The position numbers and the translations under genes were made by a program. A stretch of 54,141 bases of DNA from Russula earlei (taxonomy: Eukaryota; Basidiomycota; Agaricomycetes; Russulales; Russulaceae). Position 1 is the first letter of the stretch; every line of letters starts with the position of its first letter. Shown one piece after another: positions 27,978-38,744 of the stretch. The stretch is taken from assembly GCA_025769875.1 (NCBI GenBank), contig JAGFNK010000359.1, positions 1 to 54,141 on the forward strand, written 5' to 3'. The notes beneath the pieces were generated by a model that ran no database searches, was not told the DNA's origin, and saw only the letters and a list, made by a program, of their open reading frames with translations.

Positions 27978-30900
27978 ATGCCTTTGAAACATGCTTCAGC
28001 ACAGTCAGAGACCCCTTCTCGCGTATCCCGGCGTTCTTCACTAGCAAGAGCTGCTAGCACTTCGAAGTCAAGGACGATCTCTAACGCGTCACTTATAAGC
28101 GACATAAGCAACACGTCTACAGTGACACCACAAAACGTCAGTGGGAGTGAAGTAGTCCCATCGGGCACGAATCCTGCCCTGGCGAAACGTATGTCCACCT
28201 CTATTCCAACACTCTCTGCGATTCGACGCCAGTCAGCACCAGTCCATGGACCTAGCAGCAACTTGCGTTCCACACCTCTCGTCAGTTCGCCCGTGACTCC
28301 TCCCCGTGTTTCACCCGCACCTCGGCGCGACTCTGTAGCGGTCAAAGCTCCGCGGTCTGTGGCTGGCTCCGTTCGTACCGCGCGCTCCGGTAACCCTCTT
28401 GGAGCCGCAGGCTCGTCACCAAAAAACTCGACAGCTCTGGTTCCATCGACTCCGCGTTCCCGCGTTCTGTCCTTGACCACACCTGCCGAGCAGTCCCGCG
28501 TAGATGAATCCCCGGGCGCGAGTCTCTCTATTTCATCACCCTCAGTCAGCCTTACGATGCCTAGTCCACAATCCAGCATCGTCAAGTCTTTGCCGCGACA
28601 AATCTCACCGCAAGCCGTCCACACGAAATCACCCTCAAGAAAGTCCGGCTCAGTATCTCAACCTAACGGCAGGTCACAGAAGCGACGGAACGGGTCCGTT
28701 AGATCTGTGATTTCTATGTCTACTCCTCCTTGGCCGCTTGATCTTCCTCAAATTAATGGCGATGAAGACATTGCTGGCTCTATCTCGATCTGGGACAGAG
28801 ATGATATGACACTTGACATGGTAACTGAAGCTGACGACGAGAACGTTGATGAGGAGGTGGGCGCTTCTAATGATGCTCTTGTCTAGTACCAATGTGAACC
28901 CACCGTACAGTTTCAAAGCGGGCTTAAGATGCTTTCGTCGGTACACACGAAAAGGCTTCTTCATTACAAGCGACTCCTGGAACGGGCGCAGGCAGCTACA
29001 GCAGCTCAACTCCACGCATTACAAGCTGAAGTAAGTGTCCTGCGTGAACGCGAGCGGCACTGGGAGGAAAGTGGGACCGTATCCCGACTGACCGACGGCG
29101 ACGATTTCTGTATATGCGATGGTCGTAAAGGAGCTGATTATTGGAGCGGATATCGTGAGGGTGGTGATATTCGCGATAGAGAACGGCCCGATTTAGCGAA
29201 AGCTCTGAAAAGGGAGGCGAGCGGTGAGTTCAACGAAGTTGAGGTCCGAAAAGCTATCCGTGGACTTAGTCGAGACGAGCGCATGAGACTGTAAGTCTCG
29301 GAGCCACCTTCACGAATGACATGCATCTGATCGTTCTCTCAGAATTTCTGCGATACTGGACTGTAAGCACCCTTCTCTTTATTTTCAACTGATATCTGGT
29401 GCTGACCGTGCACAGCGTGCCTTCCTGGCGATATTCGCCTTCAGATTCTACTATTAGAAAAGTATGCCAAGGCTTCGTTCGACATCGTCGGCAACCTTGC
29501 TCCGGATGTTGCCTTCAAAATCTTGAAGCATCTTAGCGTATCGGAGCTTGTTGGTGTTGAACCTGTGCGTGTTCACACGTCTTGAGGTGCCACCCTAGAT
29601 ACGACAAGTCTGTGCTAGGTTTCCAAGAGGTGGCAAGAGACAGTGCACTCACCTGCCCTTTGGAAATACCACTGCATAAGATTGACCTCGACGGATCCCA
29701 TGCCCCTCAAGGCCCCGCGTTCTCCTCTAGGATGGTACGCCCGGATGTAAGACCCAGGATCTGGGTTGACAATTTTGATTCAGGAAACCACTTTATCGTT
29801 CCTTGCACCATCGTGAATCTAACTTCCGTGATGCGCTACCCCAAAGCATACGGTTCCTTAACGGTCATACCAACTTTTGCACAACTCTCCTGTTACGCGG
29901 TGGGTTTCAGGCCACCGTAATAGTTCCTGATTTCAACTTCTAACCTCACCAACAGGCAAGCGATTAATCAGTGGATCTTACGACGAGACAATTCGTTTTT
30001 GGGATATCGAAACGGGTGAGATGAAGAAGTGCTTGCCTGTCAAGAAACCTGTCAGCTGCGTAGATTTTTTATTAGAGGAAGGTCAGTCATCTCTCAATTG
30101 GGACTGAGGCAGCCCGACTGAAATCCTGCTTAGAGGTGTTTGTAGTCGGCTTTCACGATGTGGGGTATGTCATCCCAATTAACATTTCTCATAGATTCTA
30201 ATTTACCACAGCCGCGTGCACCTGTTCTCTTCTGTCACATTCTCTCCTCTGCAACAACTAGCTGGACATCTAAATGGCATTCGGGCTGGTGGGAGCTATT
30301 GAGTCTTTGTCGTTCCCATATTCTGACATGCTTGATACTCAGTGGCCTTGTCTTCGAAGAATCTTGTCTCTGCCGGGGCCGATAAAGCGTTAGTGTGCTG
30401 GGATTGGCGAGCCGGGACCAAGATCGTACGTTTTGGCCAGCAAACCACTGTAAACATTGGTGTACAGCTTATCAGCGGCGGTTCTGCGGAGGAAGGCGAG
30501 CGAGTAGTCAGTGTAACGATTGATGGCATCGTCCGCGTTTTCTCCATACGTAGGTATACAGACTCTTGCCCATGTCGCAAGTTGACCGTTACTTTCACAG
30601 GCCGTCGAGAGATGATCTCCCAGTTCAAGCTTTCAGAGCTGGCGGGAGGTGATCCAGTGCTGAACACCAAACTTTTCAATGTTGGGAAGGCTCCAGACAA
30701 TATGTTGCAGTGGTTCGCTGCCCATGGTACCCAAATGACGGTAAACTTGGCCAATCACACTCCTGCCATGAGTTGACAACGCCACTCCTAGTGTGCCACA
30801 AAGTCCATCATCCTGCACCTACGATGGACGGAAGCAGAAGAGACGACCTACGTGAGAGGTGGTCAACCCGAACCCAATGACTCGGGTCTTCACAACTCAA

Positions 30901-31736
30901 CCGGTTTCCCAGAATCCACTGGGCGTACTCGGACGCTCTCGCTTTCACGCCCCGGTTCATTTGCAACTCCCTCGCGTCGAAGTTCCCAGATCTTGCCACG
31001 TACACACGCGTCAAGTCCTCGCACACCCGGTACACCAAACAGCCCCGGCGCCTCAGTCCTACACTCGCCAAGTTTGACTACACGCTTCGGACGTGCTGCC
31101 ATACTCACAGCGCCACCACGGTTGGTTGCAATCATTGAGACTCCTGATGTTGCGGTTGGCGCTGTGGATCCAAGGAAACGCCGTGTGGTCACAGCAACCA
31201 GGTTCAGTTCACGTATAGGGGCGGACCGCAGAGTACGAGACTAGTCTTGATGCTTATTAGCCTCTCTGCTCACCCTAACGATTTAGATTTTCATGTCGAC
31301 CCATCGAGGAACAGTTGCTCCTGTGGTTGAGAACAGGCAAGACAGTGGCGGCGAAGACTTACCAACGCGTGGGAACAACTTGGCTTCGGTCAATCTTGAT
31401 ACAAATATTGCGACGATCTCAGGCGCCTGGAGTGTGATCGCAGACGAACCCGCTGGTGCCTATGATATGAAGGGCCTCTATGGCTCGCTTCCTGCGAAGT
31501 TCGCGGGACTGGCGACACCTGAAAAGAATCCAATGTCGATGCAGCTTAGCCACGAGGAGGTGGTAGTTGGCTGCGCGGATGGGACCATCTAGTATGTGCA
31601 TTTTGCCATTCCTTGTTTCCCAAACCTGACACCCGTCAGTGTGATGAGCTTCGTTGGATATGACTATGCAAAAGCGCACGGAATGCCTCCCGAGACGAAT
31701 GATGCAGTGCCGGAAGGAACGTCTGATAGCCTCTAA
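27978..31736 (+). CDS. F-box and WD40 repeat protein
   Basis: Substrate receptor of an SCF ubiquitin ligase by domain logic: the F-box binds Skp1, the propeller binds the target. Exon 1 ([19 protein letters not shown]) encodes ~300 residues of Ser/Pro/Thr-rich disorder. A coiled segment follows ([20 protein letters not shown]). The F-box is near 29470-29650 ([19 protein letters not shown] then a KRWQE-type end). The WD40 propeller follows: [55 protein letters not shown] disordered stretch (about 30850-31250) precedes a C-terminal part that includes [17 protein letters not shown] across an intron at 31591-31639. It ends [10 protein letters not shown] (TAA 31734-31736). Phosphodegron recognition would be typical of this architecture; the target is unknown. 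Confidence 0.85.
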
Positions 31737-32097
31737 ACTCTGAGAGTTAGGCGTCAGCAGGCCGTTCTTCCTAGTTTCGTTTTTTTCACTCGCCTTGGTT
31801 TTATTCCATTAGTTCTCATCATCTCAATCTCTCGGAACTACATTAGCTCTGGCACTTGCAAAGTAACATTGATTTGTATAGGAGAGCCATGCATTTGTTA
31901 CGGAATAAGATTCGGGTACCTCCTAAACGACAATCTCGTCCTGCACAAGCAAGTAACCAAGAGAAGGCGTCATTAATGTACTCACATCACATGGAGTTAC
32001 GAAGCAACGCCGCAGCATGTTGCCAGTGCACGATGCCATCATCAAATGGAAGCGGGTGCAATCCACCGGCTTCCCTTTACACCATCACGTCCCCACT
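31737..32097. other. Intergenic, AKR promoter region
   Basis: 361 bp with nothing recognised besides pyrimidine-rich tracts near 31780-31830. Confidence 0.4.
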
Positions 32098-33715
32098 ATG
32101 CCTTGGGACCTCATCCAACTCAACGATGGTGCGCGCAGTCGCGTAACCTCACTAGCCTTGGTTACCAATCTCACCCCCCGCTCGTCTTTTAGGCAACGCC
32201 ATCCCGAGCATCGCGTTCGGCACGTGGGGCATCGGCAACGGGCAAGGCACCGTAGACCAAGTCGAGCAGGCTATCTCTGTGGGATTCAGCCATATCGGCA
32301 CGTTGTGTTTACAGTGTTTCTTATGTCTATCCTCCTGGCTCACGGAAGCCCGCGTGGGACACGACGCGATCCCGGAAACGAAACCCCTCCCCCCGCCCCT
32401 ATATGACGATCGGGCATTCGGCAACATGCACTCGCACTCGCAGACACCGCCCAGGTGTACAAAAACGAAGAGGAAGCCGGAAGGGCCGTTCGGGAGAGCG
32501 GACTCGCGAGGCGGGATGTATACATCACCACCAAGTACTCCGGGCTCGATGGACTGGACATCGAAACGTCCATCCACAACAGCCTGAAGAATGTGCGCCT
32601 CACCCCAACCCCACCCCCATCACGCCACCACTGACACCGAGTGGCTCACGTGCGGGCGCGTTGAAACCTCCTCGTACCCACTAACAGCTCGGCGTCGAAT
32701 ACGTCGATTTGTACCTCATCCACCACCCACGCGTCGCGCGTCCGGACATCCCGACGGCTTGGGCGGAGATGGAAACCCTAAGCGAGCAGGGTCTCGCCAA
32801 GTGAGTGGTGTTGGTGTTGGGACGGCGCGGCTTTTTGGCGGCCAAAAAAAAAAAAAAAAAAAAACCTGACGCGTGCTTTGTTGTGGCAGGAGCATCGGCG
32901 TCAGCAATTTCGGCGTGGACGAACTCGCGGTCTTGCTGGCGTCCGCCAAAATCAAACCTGCGGCGAACCAGGTGCGTCATCGCACGGCCCCCCGCGCCAC
33001 ACAGAAGGGGAGGGATGAAGCCCTGATCTCGTCGCGCTCGCACAGATTCTCCTGCATCCGTACGTGTACGCACGTCAAGCTCCACTTTTGGCGTTCGACG
33101 CAGCGCACGGCATCGTTTCCGAGGCGTACTCTGCCTTGACGTGAGTCCTCCCCCACCTTTTCGATTTTTTGCTTTCGCTTTCGCGCGCGTTGTCGTTTGC
33201 CTGCCCGGCTCCTGCGGGCCAAATCGGTGCTCACGCGCAGACTCACTGTATACAAACCAGTCCGATCACGCATAGACCTGGTGGTCCCGTGGACGAGCCA
33301 GTCAACGAGATCGCGCAACGACTCAACGCCACGGCGGACCAGGTCTTGCTCGCTTGGGTCAAAGCTAAAGGCGCTGTCGCAGTGACGTATGTAACCCCAC
33401 CCCTCATATTGCCCACTGGGCATTCCAGTACGGATCGCGAATATCTTCTGTTTCTAGGACGAGCTCGAAGAAATTCCGATTGGAGGGCTACCTTGCTGCT
33501 GCCGACCTAAGTAAGCGCACATCTCTTCAGCTACTATAGGTTTCATAACTTCGATGTCTTCAGAACTTTCCACTGAGGACGTTGCGGCGATCGACTTGGC
33601 CGGGGCGAAAGGTGCACGCCGTGACAGCTTTATCAAGGGTGTGCATGTCCTGGCCAAACTTATGTTACTTGGCGCAGTGGCATTTCGGATCTATGCATTT
33701 TTGGCGGAAATGTAG
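32098..33715 (+). CDS. Aldo-keto reductase with C-terminal hydrophobic tail
   Basis: NADPH-dependent reduction of aldehydes/ketones by the TIM-barrel AKR fold; the substrate is unknown. Starts MPWDLIQLND at 32098; an intron leads to GNAIPSIAFGTWGIGNG. The catalytic tetrad is visible: Asp and Tyr in HIDTAQVYKNEEEAG, Lys in YITTKYSG, His in YLIHHPRV. Then SIGVSNFGVDEL, LLHPYVYAQAPLL, the cofactor-loop segment AWVKAKGAVAVT and SSKKFRLEGYLAAADL. The catalytic Asp codon is split by an intron whose only in-frame donor is GC (32298-32443, G|GCACGT...CAG). Another intron holds A21 (32844-32864). After the usual AKR end (AAIDLAGAKGARRD) the protein continues into a ~20-residue hydrophobic stretch, LAKLMLLGAVAFRIYAFL, ending AEM: a likely tail anchor. 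Stop 33713-33715. Confidence 0.88.
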
Positions 33716-34251
33716 GCATAGCGGCCGCATTCTCATGTACCAAGAGTAGTATTATTTCTGTTCATTTGTCGTCCTGAACGGCCCAGTGCTACGGTGTGGG
33801 CCGTATAGACTATGGTGAGGTGTGTATCAATTCGAGTATATCTATGCGAGATTGGAGAGCTTGCATCGTTTATCGTTTTACGGATTGTCTTAGGACATGG
33901 ATTTGAATGAATCCGAAAGCCGCTGACGTGGTTTGCCTGACAGCAGTCAACGCGTTGCCTTGCCAAACATGACCGTCTGAGTTGATACATGGGCGATGTT
34001 CGGCTCCGATTGATGCCACGCCATGGGTGTTGGCCAAGTTGGCTACATATGGCCGGCGGCACTTTCCCAGTAACTGACTGGCGCCGGGTCTCGCCTACGC
34101 GTTACAGTGTACCGTGCTCGGTGTGTGGTGGTAATTTGATAGCTCGGCCGAGCTGACTAGTGACGAGATTTTATGATTGCACATCAATATTGATGGCTAA
34201 TTTTTTCCGTCTACTGTAGATTTCATAATGGGCATGGGCACAGAGGGATCC
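33716..34251. other. Intergenic between convergent AKR and SDR1
   Basis: 536 bp between two 3' ends; no gene seen. Confidence 0.45.
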
Positions 34252-35446
34252 TTAATCGAAGAATCGCCCCCCGTCAATGCTAATCTGCACGTTTCGCTCT
34301 TGTCAGCCGAACAAAGCCTATGGTTGAAGAGCCGAGATACTCACTGATTGTCCTGTGATAAGGTGAGACTCTTTGGAAGCGAGGAATGACACCAGGGCTG
34401 CGATATCGGCCGGAAGTCCGACGTAACCAACTGCTGCACCCTTTGCGAGCTGTCCGCACACGCTTATTGAGACGACACACCACAAAGTGGATTAGGGAAC
34501 ACACGCACCTGTTCCTCGAGTGTTCCTGGAGGGCCGCCCATACCAGCCTCAAGATCATCCCCTATCAGGCGTCAAAAAGGATGTAAGTGGAAGACGACCG
34601 ACGCGGAGCTTACACATTGGGGTCTTGACAGGGCCTGGGGCATAAGCATTGACGGTGATTCCGTATCCGCCAAATTCCAAAGCTAGGTTTGATTCGAGAC
34701 GTATCAGCACGCGAACAGCACCGGTCCCGAGCCAGGATGACAGGGATCAGACGCACCAGCACATTGCGTTATGGCTCGGATGCCGAATTTGCTCGCGGAA
34801 TAGGCGCTTAGGGATGCTTGTCCCTGCTTGCCCGTGCCACTGCATGCACCTACAAGAGGAAATGGTGAGAAGCGAGCGGAGTGACGTAAGGCACGGCATA
34901 CCGATAATGCGCCCGCCGCGACCTTGCGCGATCATCTGCATAGCTGCATACTTGTAGCAGAAAAAGGTTCCCCGAAGGTTGACGCCGAGGATGCGATCTA
35001 GGTCTTCCCCGGTAGCTAATGGGAACGAAGTCAGCCAATGCGCTGGTCGACCAGGACGTCAAAAGCGGACTGTCGAGAAGACTCCTCATCATAGAGACAC
35101 CGGCATTTGCAACCATCTGTGCATGCAAAGCATCGTGTGTCGTGTCAGTAGGACCTTTTTGCATTTCCAAGGGCGGCAGGCATACCACATCGAGTCCACC
35201 GAGCGCGTGGACTGCGTCGGACACCATTGTCTCGACTTGTTTCTCACTGCTCACGTCTGCGATGACGCAGTGAGCACGCCGCCCGCGAGAAGCAACCTCT
35301 TCTGCCGCCCTCTTCAGCATCGCCTCGCGCGCGGGGATGTCGTTGAGTGCGATGTCGAAGCCGTCTGTTGCGAGACCAATGGCGATGGCACGGCCGATGC
35401 CTTGGCTGGCCCCTGTGATGAGTGCCACGCCCTTTGATACTGTCAT
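34252..35446 (-). CDS. SDR paralog 1 (acetoin reductase / 3-oxoacyl reductase-like)
   Basis: Classical NAD(P)H-dependent short-chain dehydrogenase; the substrate is unknown. Starts MTVSKGVALITGASQGIGR with the GxxxGIG cofactor site, then IALNDIP (a cofactor-selectivity loop), DVSSEKQVETMV, an MVANAGVSMMRSLLD NAG motif, and the catalytic region with YSASKF (YxxxK) after an intron. Later come [19 protein letters not shown] and ASKESHLITGQS. The last intron (34344-34285, 60 nt) falls right after the Gln-Ser codons, and the last exon is ISIDGGRFFD, stop TAA at 34254-34252. Unlike paralogs 2 and 3 it has no microexon here: GGA CAA TCA is continuous with ITG. Its start is 371 bp from SDHB, divergently. 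Confidence 0.88.
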
Positions 35447-35817
35447 ATTGAGCTGTTAGGGAGAGGGATGGGAAAGATGTGGAAGAGAAGAGGGGAAAAG
35501 ATGCGAACTCGGATGGGGGAGGTGTAGACAGGTAGTCTACTGAAATATATGCGTTGGAATTAAGAGAATGCATGGACACCCGTAACGGCTTCCCGGAATC
35601 GCCGACGTCCAGGAGGATGAGTAGAATGGAAATTCCAGTTGGACGGCGCGGGCCAAGTGGAGGGAAAGTTTGGTATTCGAAGCGAACGAGAACCGGGTCG
35701 CCAGCTCGGCCAATTAGCAAATGGAATCTTCCTGATTCAGCAGTTGCTTCTCATTGGCCCGGAATATACCGGCCTTTCCATGTCTGTCCGTCGCTCGCGC
35801 TCCGGACTTGCACGACA
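35447..35817. promoter_or_regulatory. Divergent promoter region, SDR1 / SDHB
   Basis: 371 bp separate the ATG of SDR1 (minus) from the ATG of SDHB (plus). No distinct TATA box was picked out. Shared promoter is inferred from layout. Confidence 0.4.
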
Positions 35818-36876
35818 ATGCTTTCCATCGTCACAAGGTCGTCTGCGAGGCGCTTGCAGTCTCCCATCATCCCTCTACGTTCCTTTTCCTCGTCGGTCGC
35901 TGCTCTGCAAGCGGTTCCTACAGAGACACGGCCCCTCAATAAGGAATTCAAGATCTATCGTTGGGTACCGCCATCTCTCTTGTTTCCACTCGTCGTGTTC
36001 ATCATTCGCCTTCTCGCAGAACCCGGATGAACCTCAGAAAAAGCCAGAACTACAATCCTACACTATTAATCTAAATGAATGTGGACCTATGGTTAGTGTT
36101 TGTCACCTCACTCCCGTGTCGGATCGCGTTGTACCTTGCCCCCCCCCCCCCCCCCCCTTGCAGATTCTTGATGCCCTCATCAAAATCAAGAACGAAGTAG
36201 ACCCCACACTTACTTTCCGTCGCTCATGTCGGGAGGGTATCTGCGGTTCTTGCGCCATGAACATCAACGGGCAGAATACCCTTGCCTGTCTTTCTCGCAT
36301 TGATCGCAATGAAAACAAGGACACAAAGATCTACCCTCTCCCTCATAGTATGGTCCTTCAACTTTTGCCTTTCCAGACATCTCACGCGCGCATCCTAGTG
36401 TATGTTGTAAAAGACCTCGTACCCGACCTCACGCTATTTTACAAGCAGTACAAGTCCATCGAGCCCTACCTTCAAACCGACAATCCTCCAGCTCAGGGCG
36501 AGTTCCTTCAGTCCCCAGAAGACCGCAAGAAACTTGATGGTCTTTATGAGTGCATCCTCTGTGCCTGCTGCTCCACTTCCTGTCCTTCCTACTGGTGGAA
36601 TCAAGACGAGTACCTCGGACCTGCTACTCTCATGCAGGCGTACCGCTGGATCGCTGACTCGCGAGATACCTACAAGGCACATCGTAAAGAGAAACTTCAG
36701 AACGAGATGAGCTTGTATCGCTGCCACACCATCTTCAACTGTTCGTATCTCTGTCCCAATTTCTGCCTTTATCCATTACCAATGAAACAACCTGCCCAGG
36801 TGCCCGGACATGTCCAAAGGGTCTTAATCCTGCCGCTGCAATTGCACAGATCAAACTCCACCTCGCGGCAGATTAG
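35818..36876 (+). CDS. SDHB: Succinate dehydrogenase iron-sulfur subunit (complex II), mitochondrial
   Basis: Carries electrons from the FAD subunit to ubiquinone in complex II at the inner mitochondrial membrane. The ATG at 35818 starts an Arg/Ser-rich presequence ([20 protein letters not shown]). Exons: KEFKIYRW | [12 protein letters not shown]...GPM | [14 protein letters not shown]... | [11 protein letters not shown]... | final [10 protein letters not shown], by family expectation, to ...LHLAAD (TAG 36874-36876). [2Fe-2S] ligands are in [12 protein letters not shown] and the later LAC; [4Fe-4S] in [12 protein letters not shown]; [3Fe-4S] in YRCHTIFNC and TCPKGL. The His in RCHTIFNC is the residue whose change gives carboxin resistance in other fungi, so this allele looks sensitive. 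A C19 run (36139-36157) forms the polypyrimidine tract of one intron. Confidence 0.95.
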
Positions 36877-37295
36877 ATAAGCAAACCGAGGTGACCATGG
36901 AAAAAGCGATAATAAATCTACTGTGTACGTTCACGCCCTTCTGCCAGCACTCTATCTTGTTTTTGTGCAAGTATGCTAGTGAAAGCGCGAACCCGGAGTG
37001 TGGTCTAACTAAGAGTTATTGGCAAGCGCCCGTACCATTCTATCTCCGCGATAGTTGCGATGCTAGTTGTTGGCATACATCCACATCTACAGAGAGTACT
37101 GATTGTCGGTATCTGGTTTGTCCAACGCGTAGCCTAGCGGCGGTCAGAAGCAGCGACCAACATCGGTCCGAGAGCATGGCCATCTACGAACCATGCGTAC
37201 TGAGATGATTGTAACTGCTTTGACAAATAATCGTGACGAACGCATACAGGACACCCATTTCCTGATACATCAAAAAAAAGTACAGTTGTCGCACG
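36877..37295. other. Intergenic between convergent SDHB and SDR2
   Basis: 419 bp between two 3' ends; nothing recognised. Confidence 0.45.
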
Positions 37296-38744
37296 CTAAT
37301 CAAAATAGGAACCACCGTTGATCGAAATCTATGCCCAAGGATCAGTACTCGTTGACTGAGATGGGTAAAGGAGCCCACTGTTTGGCCTGTTTTTTATATA
37401 TTCAGAATGTCAGAAATAGATGCAGCCGTCATCTCGTCAGAAGTTGTGGGGCTCACCCGTAATGAAGCCCGCCTCCTTGGATGCCAGATAGGATACCAAG
37501 TGGGCGATTTCCTCAGGCTCTCCAATACGGCCCACTGCCGTGATGGCGAGAAGCTGTATTCCCATAACACCAAGAAACACAAAGAGATTAACGATCCCCG
37601 GATATGGGCGAGAATTCGGTGACCACTGACCCCGTTGCGTCCGGCACGCGGGCCAGCAAGCGGCTCCAGAAAGTTGTCGAATGCGTCGACTGTCCACCGA
37701 TATGCAAGGAGCGTCGTGACTCGCGTACATAAGATGCTCTTTACATGTGGTTCAGGCAATAGGATCACTGACGAAGCCGCGTCTCCACGCCCCCCGGAGC
37801 GTACGCGTTTACGGTGATGCCGTGACTCCCGAGTGCCAGCGCTACCCCATACGGAAAAGAGTTGGAGGACCTTCAGCGGCACGCGGACTCGCCGCACGGG
37901 AAATGAAGAGGGGACCCTTTGGCCTGTGCCAGGAAGACACGCACCTGCGCTCTGCGTCATGCCTCGGACGGCAAACTTGGTGGCCGAATATGCGAACAGC
38001 ACCTCGGTGGCTGTCGTGAAACCATACCACGCAACACGGGAGTTAGTAAGCGGTCCTCGACGGGGAGGAAGCGGTTCCTGACCTTGCTTGCCAGCCATAG
38101 AAGATGCACCTGTGTGCGGACAGCAAAGGAATAGTCACGTGAGCGTCGCCAATGCTGATACACGTGATAATTACGTACCGACAATGCGCCCGCCCCGACC
38201 CTGCGAGATCATCTGTTTGGCCGCGTGCTTGTAGCAGAGCATAACGCTGCGCGCGTTTACCGCCATCTGCTTGTCGAACGCCTCCACAGATGCTGTTTCG
38301 TTTCAGGACGTGAGACATCGTGATGCACACGCGCATGGACTCACTTTCCAAGAAAGTTTCCAAGATCACCGCGCCAGCATTGGCCACCATCTACAGAAAA
38401 AAAGTCAGTAACAAACGACAGAGATGATATCCAGCAGACCGTCGTGCGGGAAGCGCGACACGTACAACGTCGAGGCTTCCCAGCGTACTGACGGTGCGCT
38501 GAATCATGTCAGTGACGACGGACTCTTCTGAAACGTCTCCTGGCGCGGCGACCGCGCGCCGTCCCTTGCTCTCGATCGCCTTTATTACTTCATCCAGCTC
38601 GGGCGTGCCGGGCAGGTCGTTCACCGCGACATCGAATCCGTCTTCGGCGAGCCGGATCGCGATGGCGCGACCAATGCCCCGCGCTGCACCCGTGACCAAG
38701 GCTACGCCTTTGTCAGACTGGGCCGGGGGCTGAGACGATGACAT
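37296..38744 (-). CDS. SDR paralog 2, contains an 8-nt microexon
   Basis: Same family and order of motifs as paralog 1. Starts [19 protein letters not shown]; cofactor site [80 protein letters not shown], catalytic [24 protein letters not shown]. At the end, exon ...GFITG stops at 37457 with one base of the Gly codon. An intron (37456-37387) is followed by an 8-nt exon (37386-37379, giving G-Q-T), a 50-nt intron (37378-37329), and the last exon [10 protein letters not shown], stop TAG 37298-37296. Without the microexon the conserved ITGQ-x-[IV]SINGG motif is lost and the frame breaks. The ATG chosen gives a short polar leader before the Rossmann strand. Confidence 0.85.
37379..37386 (-). other. 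8-nt microexon of SDR paralog 2
   Basis: Minus-strand GCCAAACA, preceded by AACAG (acceptor) and followed by GTGGGC (donor). It completes a Gly codon begun in the previous exon and adds Gln-Thr, restoring the family motif ITGQTISINGG. Confidence 0.8.

Noticed and set aside
27938..28624. 228-codon minus-strand frame
   Set aside because: Exact antisense shadow of the Ser/Pro-rich first exon of the F-box/WD40 gene.
35639..36880. One continuous 413-codon frame as the SDHB protein
   Set aside because: It begins in a different frame from the presequence and reads through introns; the spliced model from 35818 gives the family sequence instead.
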